From the NCBI GenBank assembly GCA_016234265.1, contig JACRFW010000033.1, positions 1-40,081 on the forward strand: a stretch of 40,081 nt of DNA. The letters are read 5' to 3'. Shown here in pieces: positions 8,416-15,899 of this stretch (within the stretch, counting starts at the first letter, position 1; the number at the start of each line of letters is the position of its first letter). Below the pieces are notes generated by a model. That model did not search any database, had not been told where the DNA came from, and saw only the letters and a program-made list of their open reading frames with translations. Both the position numbers and the translations under genes were made by a program. The DNA is from Candidatus Magasanikiibacteriota bacterium. GTDB lineage: Bacteria; Patescibacteriota; Patescibacteriia; Magasanikbacterales; GWA2-37-8.

Positions 8416-9201
8416 TTAAACACTCACCTCTTGCTCTCCTTGGCGGAAAACTTTAAATTTCCCACCAATCACACTTACTATTGTTGTTGGCGGTCGCTTC
8501 GGGAGCTCGCCATAATCTAAAATGATGTCCGGCTGTACAGCGCGATTTTGAAATTGAGCTATGACTGACTCCGCGCTATAACTATCCCCACCATCAGCAA
8601 CATTCGCGGACGTAGCCACCAACGGCTTCCCCAATTTTTCAGTGATAGATTTAAGCAACGGGTTTGCAGTCACTCGGATTGCCACCGTCCCCTCGCTTGA
8701 AACCACCCCGTCGGCTAGCGTCTCCTCCCCTTTCAAGTGGAGGGTGGGGTGGGGTCTCGCGGTTGTCGCCGTGTTATATATCTCACAAAGTTTTTCAGCC
8801 TTAGTTTTGTTTTTTCTCAATTCGCTCCTCATCCCTATTGTACGAATAAATCCAAGTAAACGCTTACCATTTGTGCGAGACCACCCCTCAATCCCCTCCT
8901 TAAAAAGAGGGGGGACGTACAAACCGACCACCGTAAGGGGGCCTGGCCAATACTTCTTAGCTAGTGTACCCAATAAATCGCTCCAAGCCAAATATTTTCG
9001 CGCCATTTCCACTGTCGGCACGACCACGAGAAGCGGTTTATCACTTTTGCGCCCCTTAATTTTAAAAATTTTGTCTACCGCCGCCTGGTTTGTGGCGTCG
9101 CACCCGAGGCCATATGATGTTTCCGTTGGGAACACAATTGTCTTGCCAGAGAGGAGATCAACGACGAGTTCAGCGAGGTTACATTCAGTGAGGATCTTCA
9201 T
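8416..9201 (-). CDS. tsaC: L-threonylcarbamoyladenylate synthase (YrdC/Sua5 family), with repeat-derived insertion
   Basis: The enzyme makes threonylcarbamoyl-AMP from Thr, bicarbonate and ATP for t6A37 of ANN-decoding tRNAs. The frame opens upstream at 9258 but that part is a palindromic repeat; the ATG at 9201 (MKILTEC) gives the natural YrdC start. Motifs: GKTIVFPTETSYGLGCDA, KIKGRKSDKPL, KYWPGPLTVV, TVAIRVTANPL and KPLVATSANVADGGD. Between TVVGLYV (about residue 94) and GTVAIRV (about 163) there is an insertion of about 65 residues not expected in this family, starting PPLFKEGIEGW and ending near HPTLHLKGEE. Both ends are encoded by purine/pyrimidine-rich repeats. The frame stays open, so the protein may still be functional. 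Confidence 0.92.
   Translation of the reverse strand: MKILTECNLAELVVDLLSGKTIVFPTETSYGLGCDATNQAAVDKIFKIKGRKSDKPLLVVVPTVEMARKYLAWSDLLGTLAKKYWPGPLTVVGLYVPPLFKEGIEGWSRTNGKRLLGFIRTIGMRSELRKNKTKAEKLCEIYNTATTARPHPTLHLKGEETLADGVVSSEGTVAIRVTANPLLKSITEKLGKPLVATSANVADGGDSYSAESVIAQFQNRAVQPDIILDYGELPKRPPTTIVSVIGGKFKVFRQGEQEVSV
8715..8760. repeat. purine/pyrimidine-rich repeat inside tsaC, copy 1
   Basis: A stretch with CTCCTCCCCTTT and AAGTGGAGGGTGGGG arms that can fold back on itself. Read in tsaC on the minus strand it encodes HPTLHLKGEE. It marks one end of the extra segment in the enzyme. Confidence 0.7.
8881..8922. repeat. purine/pyrimidine-rich repeat inside tsaC, copy 2
   Basis: CCCCTCCTT and AAGAGGGGGG arms form a hairpin-like element. 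On the minus strand it encodes PPLFKEGIEGW, a peptide typical of coding-tolerated repeats in many bacterial genomes. It marks the other end of the tsaC insertion. Confidence 0.7.
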
Positions 9202-9202
9202 A

Positions 9203-9241
9203 ATTGTCATCCAGAGCCCTCGCGGGCGAAGGATCTTCCTT
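9203..9241. repeat. half copy of the ~110-bp palindromic repeat, 5' of tsaC
   Basis: The sequence begins with TTGTCATCCAGAGCC and ends with GAAGGATCTTCC, matching the left arm of the longer copies at 21296, 26497 and 31910. The right arm is missing, and the element directly abuts the GIY-YIG remnant. It lies just before the chosen tsaC start. Confidence 0.75.
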
Positions 9242-9380
9242 TTATGCCCAATCGTCACTCAGGTCTCTCCAAAAAGGATTCACCGTTTTAATTAAATCTT
9301 CTTTAAATTGCTTGATTTGCCCTTGAGATACTTCTCTCGCGCAATTGCCTCGTTAATGTCAGAAAAATCTTCGTAAATGA
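9242..9380 (-). pseudogene. frameshifted C-terminal remnant of a GIY-YIG endonuclease
   Basis: On the minus strand, one frame reads VIYEDFSDINEAIAREKYLKG and stops soon after. The neighbouring frame then continues KQFKEDLIKTVNPFWRDLS. Together these match the C-terminal half of small GIY-YIG family proteins (E-x-F-x-D-I-x-x-A-I-x-R-E-K-x-L-K-x-W, then L-I-x-x-x-N-P-x-W-x-D-L). The catalytic GIY/YIG N-terminus is absent and a frameshift separates the pieces, so it is dead. It is wedged between prfB (stop 9384) and a half repeat. An intact family member is at 37894-38154. Confidence 0.75.
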
Positions 9381-9383
9381 CAA

Positions 9384-10472
9384 TTATTTTTTCCTCCACC
9401 GCAAATACGCCTCGCTCAAAGGCAAAAGCTCGCCCTCAAGTACGCTCTCGGGGTCAGTGGATTTATATTCTGTCCGATGATCATTTACCATGTGATAGGG
9501 GTGAAGCACATACGAACGAATTTGGTTCCCCCACTCGGCTGATTTGTATTCACCGCGCAGCTCCAGCCGCTCCCGGGTGCGTTTCTCTTCTTGAAGCAGG
9601 TGCAGGCGCGACTTCAAAATCTTCAGCGCCATATCTTTATTTTGCATCTGGGAGCGCTCGTTTTGGCACTGCACCGTGATGCCGGTGGGGATATGCACGA
9701 TGCGCACGGCCGAATAGGTGGTGTTCACACTCTGCCCGCCTTTACCGCCACTCATAAACGTATCAATGCGCAGATCTTTCGGGTCAATCGTCACCGCCGC
9801 CTCGTCCGCCACTTCGGGCAAAACTTCAATAAGCGCGAACGACGTGTGCCGCATTTTTTCGGCATCAAACGGGGAAATGCGCACGAGGCGATGCACACCG
9901 TGTTCAGACTTTAAATAGCCATAGGCATACCGCCCGCTCACTTCAAAAGTAATTGACTTATACCCCGCCTCCGCTCCGCGCGACTCATCCACGATACGCG
10001 TCTTCCAACCTTGTTTTTCACAAAATCGAAACACCATACGAAGCAACATCTCGGCCCAGTCTTGCGCCTCGGTGCCGCCGCTCCCCGCGTGAATAGAAAT
10101 GATCGCGTTATTTTTATCATACGGGCCGTTGAGAAGAAGAAAAAATTCGTAATCAGTAAATTTCTTTTCCAATTCCTCGGTCTGCTTGGCTATATCGGCG
10201 GCAAACGACGCGTCGTCGGACGCTTCCAGCTCAATGAGTTCGTTTGTTTGTTTTTCCAGCTCTCCCCACTTGTCTACTTCACCCTTAATATCCTGATAGT
10301 CCTGGGAAATGCGCTGGGCGTTCTCCTGGTGTTTCCAAAAATCTGGCTGGTTCATCTCTTCCGCCAACTGCGCCATCTTTTTCTTCATCTCCCCCAACTT
10401 CAAGAGTTTGGTGGTTGATTGTATTTTAGATTGTAGTATTTGTAATGATTGTAAGGACATACTGGTGGTCAT
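9384..10472 (-). CDS. prfB: peptide chain release factor 2
   Basis: RF2 reads UGA and UAA stop codons and triggers peptide release. The 362-residue protein has the N-terminal coiled coil (about 5-100), the SPF anticodon-like tripeptide in VHRLVRISPFDA (about 200), which separates RF2 from RF1, and the GGQ motif in MSGGKGGQSVNTTYSAVR (about 244), then the basic C-terminus. The gene is a single uninterrupted frame: no TGA and no CTTTGA-type slippery site occurs near codon 25, so the usual autoregulatory +1 frameshift is missing. A second ATG four codons in (10460) is an alternative start. It follows the small-export gene by 12 bp. Confidence 0.96.
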   Translation of the reverse strand: MTTSMSLQSLQILQSKIQSTTKLLKLGEMKKKMAQLAEEMNQPDFWKHQENAQRISQDYQDIKGEVDKWGELEKQTNELIELEASDDASFAADIAKQTEELEKKFTDYEFFLLLNGPYDKNNAIISIHAGSGGTEAQDWAEMLLRMVFRFCEKQGWKTRIVDESRGAEAGYKSITFEVSGRYAYGYLKSEHGVHRLVRISPFDAEKMRHTSFALIEVLPEVADEAAVTIDPKDLRIDTFMSGGKGGQSVNTTYSAVRIVHIPTGITVQCQNERSQMQNKDMALKILKSRLHLLQEEKRTRERLELRGEYKSAEWGNQIRSYVLHPYHMVNDHRTEYKSTDPESVLEGELLPLSEAYLRWRKK

Positions 10473-10484
10473 CCTGACAATTAC

Positions 10485-10973
10485 CTAAAACAATTTATCA
10501 AGCCCCACTGTTACCGAGGTAATGACCATGGCCGAGGCCACCACGCCCGCCAATACATACGGCCATGATTTGTTCACCGGTATGCCGAGCAAAAAAGCCG
10601 CGATGGCGGCGGTGTATGAGCCCGTACCCGGGAGCGAGATAGCGATGAACAAGAATAATCCGATCAAGCCATACTTTTCATATTTGGCAAAACTTTTCTG
10701 GATACTCGCCAAATGCCGCGCCCAGGCTTTGCCAAAAAAGAAACCAGACCGTTTTTCCACCCAGCGATGAAACCTCTCGCCAAACAATAAAATGAGAGTG
10801 GTGGGAATCATATTGCCGGCCACCGACCACACTATCGCCTCCCACGCCGGCAGGTGGTAACGAAAAATTGCTACCGGCAACGACAAACGGATTTCCGCCA
10901 CCGGCACCATCGCCAAAAAGAACGTGTCGATCTCCGGAGGAAAGTGGGAAAAAAATAAAATCAGACTACGCAT
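10485..10973 (-). CDS. small multidrug export-like membrane protein (COG2426 type)
   Basis: A 162-residue integral membrane protein with about four hydrophobic segments. Conserved features are FLAMVPVAEIRLSLPVAI near the N-terminus, FGERFHRWVEKRSG in the central loop, KYEKYGLIGLFLFIAISLPGTGSYTAAIAAFLLG and a final helix ASAMVITSVTVGL. These match the family annotated as putative small multidrug export protein; substrate and transport activity are uncertain. Its start overlaps the dedA stop by 8 bp, so translation of the two is probably coupled. Confidence 0.82.
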   Translation of the reverse strand: MRSLILFFSHFPPEIDTFFLAMVPVAEIRLSLPVAIFRYHLPAWEAIVWSVAGNMIPTTLILLFGERFHRWVEKRSGFFFGKAWARHLASIQKSFAKYEKYGLIGLFLFIAISLPGTGSYTAAIAAFLLGIPVNKSWPYVLAGVVASAMVITSVTVGLDKLF

Positions 10974-11589
10974 ATTTTTTCTTGTTCTTCAGATGCCGCC
11001 AGACATACCAGCCAACGGCTACGACCACAAGCAGAGCAATACTTATGTCAAAATTGTGCAGGGTGGCGCGAATATTCTCCCAATTAGCGCCCATCTTGAC
11101 ACCGAGCCAGCCGAAAAGCCACACCCAGGGCAATGCCCCGAGCGTGGTATAGATAATAAATTTTTTCAGATTCATTTTGGCAATACCGGCCGGAAAAGAA
11201 ATATAAGTGCGAACCACCGGCAAAAGGCGCCCAAAAAATACTGTGAGCGGGCCATAGTTCAGAAACCAACGATCAGCCAAATCTAAATCATGTTTAGAGA
11301 TGAGAATATATTTGCCATATTTTTCAATGAGCGGCCGGCCACCACGATGCCCGATCCAATATGCTAACAGCGAACCCGCCACGTTGCCGAGAGTTCCGAC
11401 GAGCACAATGGCGATCAGCGTCAACTGGCCTTTGAACACCAAGAAGCCCGAAAAAGGCATAATCACCTCCGATGGCACCGGCACGCCGCTACTCTCCAAA
11501 AGCATTAATAAAAAAATTCCGCCATAACCGAGAAAGCTAATGGTCCCTACCACTATAGCGGCCAGCACATCAATAATTTTCGTAATCAT
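10966..11589 (-). CDS. DedA family membrane protein
   Basis: The 207-residue protein has the DedA/SNARE-associated architecture: LLMLLESSGVPVPSEVIMPFSGFL (re-entrant loop with the conserved Glu and Pro), GNVAGSLLAYWIGHRGGRPLIEKYG, and FFGRLLPVVRTYISFPAGIAKM with the conserved F-x-R-x(3)-P-x-x-R motif, then two C-terminal helices. DedA proteins help flip lipid carriers such as undecaprenyl phosphate and maintain membrane potential. It is the first gene of the minus-strand run that continues through prfB to rsmA, and has its own promoter at 11622-11650. Confidence 0.9.
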   Translation of the reverse strand: MITKIIDVLAAIVVGTISFLGYGGIFLLMLLESSGVPVPSEVIMPFSGFLVFKGQLTLIAIVLVGTLGNVAGSLLAYWIGHRGGRPLIEKYGKYILISKHDLDLADRWFLNYGPLTVFFGRLLPVVRTYISFPAGIAKMNLKKFIIYTTLGALPWVWLFGWLGVKMGANWENIRATLHNFDISIALLVVVAVGWYVWRHLKNKKKYA

Positions 11590-11621
11590 AAAAAAGGATA
11601 TTGCCTATATCTTGTGCCCAT

Positions 11622-11650
11622 ATAGTACCTGATTTCCTCATGCTTGACAA
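11622..11650 (-). promoter_or_regulatory. promoter for dedA operon
   Basis: Minus strand -35 TTGTCA (11645-11650), 17-bp spacer, -10 TACTAT (11622-11627). The -35 overlaps the -35 of the divergent plus-strand promoter by five bases, so the two promoters probably compete for polymerase. Confidence 0.6.
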
Positions 11651-11672
11651 TCGCGCCAAAAAATACTATACT
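11644..11672 (+). promoter_or_regulatory. strong sigma-70 type promoter for the GC-rich gene at 11726
   Basis: Perfect -35 TTGACA (11644-11649), 17-bp spacer, -10 TATACT (11667-11672). The leader carries two small hairpins, GGTT/AACC (11678-11689) and CTCCCC/GGGGAG (11695-11711), just ahead of the ribosome binding site. Confidence 0.8.
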
Positions 11673-11725
11673 AATGCGGTTGTCCAACCCACGACTCCCC
11701 ATCTTGGGGAGGAGGCACACCACAC

Positions 11726-12091
11726 GTGAACACTGCAACTGTGAATGAAGCCACGTCAGCGTCGCAGCCGACGAACGAGGGGGATGAGAGCCAGCCCCGC
11801 CGCATCCACGAAGTCAGGGGTGAACCGGGCAACTACCACTTCGCCGACGGGAAGCGGGAGGCGGCCCGGGTCAAGTACTTCGGAACCATCGATCTCCATG
11901 GGGATGCTCCGCCGACGACCGACCAGGTCAGGCTCCGCATCGTGAGCGCCCTCAGCCGCAAGATCAGCCGCAAGATCGTCGGCTTCACGGTCTTCCCCGA
12001 CTCCGAGACCCAGTACGAAGGTAGGTGGAAGATCCGCCTCTACACCGCCAGCGCCGCCACCACCCAGGTCGCTCCCACGGGCCACGCCTAG
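11726..12091 (+). CDS. GC-rich small protein of unknown function
   Basis: A 121-residue protein from a GTG start, chosen because GGAGG lies 10 nt upstream. I do not recognise the family. The first 25 residues are polar and likely disordered; the middle (about 28-105) has alternating strands and one amphipathic helix (VRLRIVSALSRKISRKIVGF), suggesting a small globular alpha/beta domain; the C-terminus is Ala/Thr-rich. Almost all codons end in G or C (GCC, CTC, GAG, AAG, GTC), unlike flanking genes. It stands alone between a consensus promoter and a large palindrome, on the strand opposite to its neighbours. It could be acquired DNA. An antisense frame of 109 codons over the same span is judged a composition artefact. 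Confidence 0.65.
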   Translation: MNTATVNEATSASQPTNEGDESQPRRIHEVRGEPGNYHFADGKREAARVKYFGTIDLHGDAPPTTDQVRLRIVSALSRKISRKIVGFTVFPDSETQYEGRWKIRLYTASAATTQVAPTGHA

Positions 12092-12121
12092 CTAGGGGTC
12101 CATCACCGCCTCACTCTCAAA

Positions 12122-12154
12122 ACGAGTGGGCGGTCCATCCGGCCACCCACTCGT
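12122..12154 (+). other. hairpin downstream of the GC-rich gene
   Basis: Nine-base arms ACGAGTGGG (12122-12130) and CCCACTCGT (12146-12154) enclose a 15-nt loop. No T-run follows, so it may stabilise the 3' end of the transcript more than terminate it. Confidence 0.5.
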
Positions 12155-12206
12155 CACGAGTTATTTCTCTCCGAGATATTTCATGACGGGTGGCTGGAAT
12201 AGCTTC

Positions 12207-12250
12207 AATAACAAGAACCCCCCGACTTAAGTCGGGGGGTTCTTGTTATT
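12207..12250. terminator. 44-bp perfect palindrome, bidirectional terminator between convergent genes
   Basis: Two 22-nt arms meet without a spacer at 12228/12229: AATAACAAGAACCCCCC plus GACTT and its exact complement. It lies between the plus-strand GC-rich gene and the 3' end of groEL on the minus strand. The GC-rich core flanked by A/T-rich arms suits termination from both sides. A perfect uninterrupted palindrome of this size is unusual. Confidence 0.8.
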
Positions 12251-12269
12251 GACTTCTGAATTTCTTTTT

Positions 12270-13931
<1,662 letters not shown>

Positions 13932-13950
13932 TTATTTTATATAATTAAAG

Positions 13951-14062
13951 TTGTCATTCAGATCCCGACTCAGTCGGGAGAAGAATCTTCCGCTTGTGCC
14001 CGTTCACCAATTGGCATAAAAGGAAGATCCTTCACCCACTACGACGGGGTTCAGAATGACAA
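13951..14062. repeat. ~110-bp palindromic repeat between groES and groEL
   Basis: The element opens with TTGTCATTCAGATCCCGAC and closes with GGGTTCAGAATGACAA, so the two ends are inverted copies; GAAGAATCTTCC and GGAAGATCCTTC form the inner arms. It is a full member of the family also found at 14991, 21296, 22941, 23694, 26497, 31910 and 34607. Confidence 0.85.
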
Positions 14063-14068
14063 TTTTTT

Positions 14069-14356
14069 TTATTTCTCAACCACCGCCAATATGTCGTCTT
14101 GCGATACAATTTTATATTCCTCTTTACCCACTTCCACGTCATCGCCGCCCCAGCTTTTGAGGACGACGTGATCCCCCGCTTTCACATCCATCTGGGAGCG
14201 CGTGCCGTTCTCTAAAATTTTGCCGGGGCCGACAGCGATGACTTCGCCTTCCGGCTTTTTCTTTTGGTCGCCGGCCAAAACCAGGCCGAACGATGTTACC
14301 TCATCCTCTTTTTTCTGGCGTACCAGCACGTGGTCGCCTAATGGTCGTATAGCCAT
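14069..14356 (-). CDS. groES: 10-kDa co-chaperonin GroES
   Basis: A 95-residue co-chaperonin capping the GroEL ring. MAIRPLGDHVLVRQKKEDEV is the standard N-terminus, so the ATG at 14354-14356 was chosen; the frame is open 20 codons further up but that segment is the operator and leader. The mobile loop is TSFGLVLAGDQKKKPEGEVIAVGPG, followed by VKAGDHVVLKSWGG and EEYKIVSQDDILAVVE. It is first in the operon and lies under a CIRCE-type operator. Confidence 0.97.
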   Translation of the reverse strand: MAIRPLGDHVLVRQKKEDEVTSFGLVLAGDQKKKPEGEVIAVGPGKILENGTRSQMDVKAGDHVVLKSWGGDDVEVGKEEYKIVSQDDILAVVEK

Positions 14357-14385
14357 AGTATAAAAAATTAATAAATAACTTATAG

Positions 14386-14410
14386 ACCCTGTACCGTTCT
14401 GGTTCAGGGT
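14386..14410 (-). other. hairpin in the groES leader
   Basis: On the minus strand ACCCTGAACC and GGTACAGGGT arms flank an AGAAC loop. Eighteen consecutive bases (14386-14403) are identical to the terminator hairpin after the HU-type gene at 38661-38678, but here no T-run follows at once. It lies between the CIRCE operator and the groES start. Confidence 0.6.
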
Positions 14411-14436
14411 TATCACTCACTAATTGGGAGTGATAA
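14410..14436. promoter_or_regulatory. CIRCE operator (HrcA site) of groESL
   Basis: TTATCACTC, a 9-nt spacer, and GAGTGATAA form a perfect inverted repeat. The consensus CIRCE is TTAGCACTC-N9-GAGTGCTAA, so each arm differs only by one compensated base. It lies just downstream of the -10 box, as expected for repression by HrcA. No hrcA gene is in the window. Confidence 0.88.
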
Positions 14437-14444
14437 GTAGTAAA

Positions 14445-14472
14445 ATTATACTCCAAACCAAAAAAATGTCAA
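14445..14472 (-). promoter_or_regulatory. groESL promoter
   Basis: Minus strand -35 TTGACA (14467-14472), 16-bp spacer, -10 TATAAT (14445-14450). Both boxes match consensus, and the CIRCE begins 8 bp downstream of the -10. Confidence 0.85.
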
Positions 14473-14516
14473 GGGTTTTCACCCCCCGACACTATCCACA
14501 ATAAAATTGGCTAATT

Positions 14517-15899
14517 TTAGAGCAAACCTAAGCCAAAAATCGCCCACCACACCATAGCCCCCACATATAGGCTCATGAGCCAGTGGTCAAAGAGCCCCAA
14601 AGCCGCCAGGGTAAACAAAACTGGGAGCCAGTACCGCCTTTGCCCAAGAGTGCGCCGCACGACAAAAACACACCACCAAAAAAACAAGACAAAACCTACC
14701 ACACCTAGCTCGGCAAAAAGTAACAGATAGATATTGTGTGCCGGCTGAATATTCCACACCGGCCAGCTGGGGTGCTTTTTGGCCAGCGCCGCTGTGTATG
14801 CTCCCGGCCCTGCCCCCATGAACCAATGCTCTCTTATCAGAGGCAGAGCATCACGATACTGCCCAGCCCTCTCCTCCAGTGACCGTGCTTCCAGCCGCGT
14901 GCTTGGCGTGAAGCGCGTAGCAAAGAGCGGATGGAGAGTGAAAAACAAAGTAAGAATGATGAGAAGACAAAAAAAGAGTTGCTTTAAAATGTCATTCAGA
15001 GCCCCTTTATGGGGCGAAGAATCTTCCGCTTGTGCCTTCGAACGGTCGTTTAGTGGCGTAAAAGGAAGATCCTTCCCGCCCGAACGACTGATGTCGTTCA
15101 GTCGGGCGGGCGCTTTGCTCAGGACGACAGCTACTGCTACGGCCACACCAGTGAGTGCCGCGACCCACGCTCCACGCGAAAAAGACAAAACCAGACCCGT
15201 AAGCACGACCATCTGCCCAGCAGTAAAAAAAACTTTCTGTCGTAGTGTGCTTTTGAGATAGAGTAGTAACCCAATGATAAAAACCAAAGCCAGGTATCCA
15301 CCCAAAATATTTGGCGAGCCAAAACTGCCGTAGGCGCGCAGCCACCGTTCAGTGCTGGTCTCCACCACAAAGCTCCCGATCCGTGCCGCCGTCTGCGGAG
15401 CGATGCCAAACCCGGGAATGTGCGTCACCGCCTGCGAAAAGAATTGCCACGCCCCCAAAATGCCCTGCCCCACCCCGCCCGCCCAAAAGGCAACGAGCAA
15501 ACCACGGCCGTCACCCTTCTGCTCCGCAATAATGATAAGCAGGCATAACCCCTCCAGTAGATGAAACAACCACTGATACGAGATCGTCGGGCTGGTACTT
15601 CGTAAAATTTGCCACAGCGCATATAGCAGCACGCCGACGAGAAAAAATAATTGCGGCCAATGCTGTTGGAAATGTTCTCGACTGGTTACCAGCGCCCAAA
15701 AACTTTTTTGCCGGAAACGATCAAGAGCAGAAAGGAGAATAATGACCCACAAGAACGCCTCGGTCGCGTACCAACTCCCGCTCCCGTATTCCCAAAACTG
15801 ACCGTTAATAAATGCTGGCGCGTAGACAACGCGCGCCTGCCAAGGGAGGAGAAAAAGAAACAGCAACAGTAAAAAATAAATGACTCTCTTAAGAGACAT
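14517..15899 (-). CDS. O-antigen ligase/polymerase-like membrane protein (Wzy_C type)
   Basis: A 460-residue polytopic membrane protein from the ATG at 15899 (MSLKRVIYFLLLLFLFLLPW); the open frame further upstream overlaps the preceding gene. About eleven hydrophobic segments are present. The large periplasmic loop near the C-terminus has R-x(3)-LPLIREHWFMGAGPGAYTAAL and NIQPAHNIYLLLFAELGVVGF, the typical Wzy_C signature with conserved Arg, GxGPG and His-Asn. Such proteins join or polymerise lipid-linked glycans at the outer face of the membrane. Residues about 257-303 are polar (NDISRSGGKDLPFTP, SKAQAEDSSPHKGALND) and are encoded by a palindromic repeat. The start overlaps the preceding gene by 11 bp. 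Confidence 0.85.
   Translation of the reverse strand: MSLKRVIYFLLLLFLFLLPWQARVVYAPAFINGQFWEYGSGSWYATEAFLWVIILLSALDRFRQKSFWALVTSREHFQQHWPQLFFLVGVLLYALWQILRSTSPTISYQWLFHLLEGLCLLIIIAEQKGDGRGLLVAFWAGGVGQGILGAWQFFSQAVTHIPGFGIAPQTAARIGSFVVETSTERWLRAYGSFGSPNILGGYLALVFIIGLLLYLKSTLRQKVFFTAGQMVVLTGLVLSFSRGAWVAALTGVAVAVAVVLSKAPARLNDISRSGGKDLPFTPLNDRSKAQAEDSSPHKGALNDILKQLFFCLLIILTLFFTLHPLFATRFTPSTRLEARSLEERAGQYRDALPLIREHWFMGAGPGAYTAALAKKHPSWPVWNIQPAHNIYLLLFAELGVVGFVLFFWWCVFVVRRTLGQRRYWLPVLFTLAALGLFDHWLMSLYVGAMVWWAIFGLGLL
14991..15129. repeat. palindromic repeat read in frame inside the O-antigen ligase gene
   Basis: Starts GTCATTCAGAGCCCC, has the inner arms GAAGAATCTTCC and GGAAGATCCTTCC, and ends in an expanded segment with CCCGCCCGAACGAC and its complement GTCGTTCAGTCGGGCGGG. 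It belongs to the same family as 13951-14062. The host frame passes through without a stop. Confidence 0.85.

Noticed and set aside
9384-10472. Alternative genetic code (UGA as Gly or Trp)
   Set aside because: RF2 is present, the methyltransferase ends in TGA, and no in-frame TGA is needed to continue any core gene.
11756-12085. 109-codon minus-strand frame over the GC-rich gene
   Set aside because: The composition makes antisense frames open by chance; no ribosome site or promoter is seen, whereas the plus strand has all of these.
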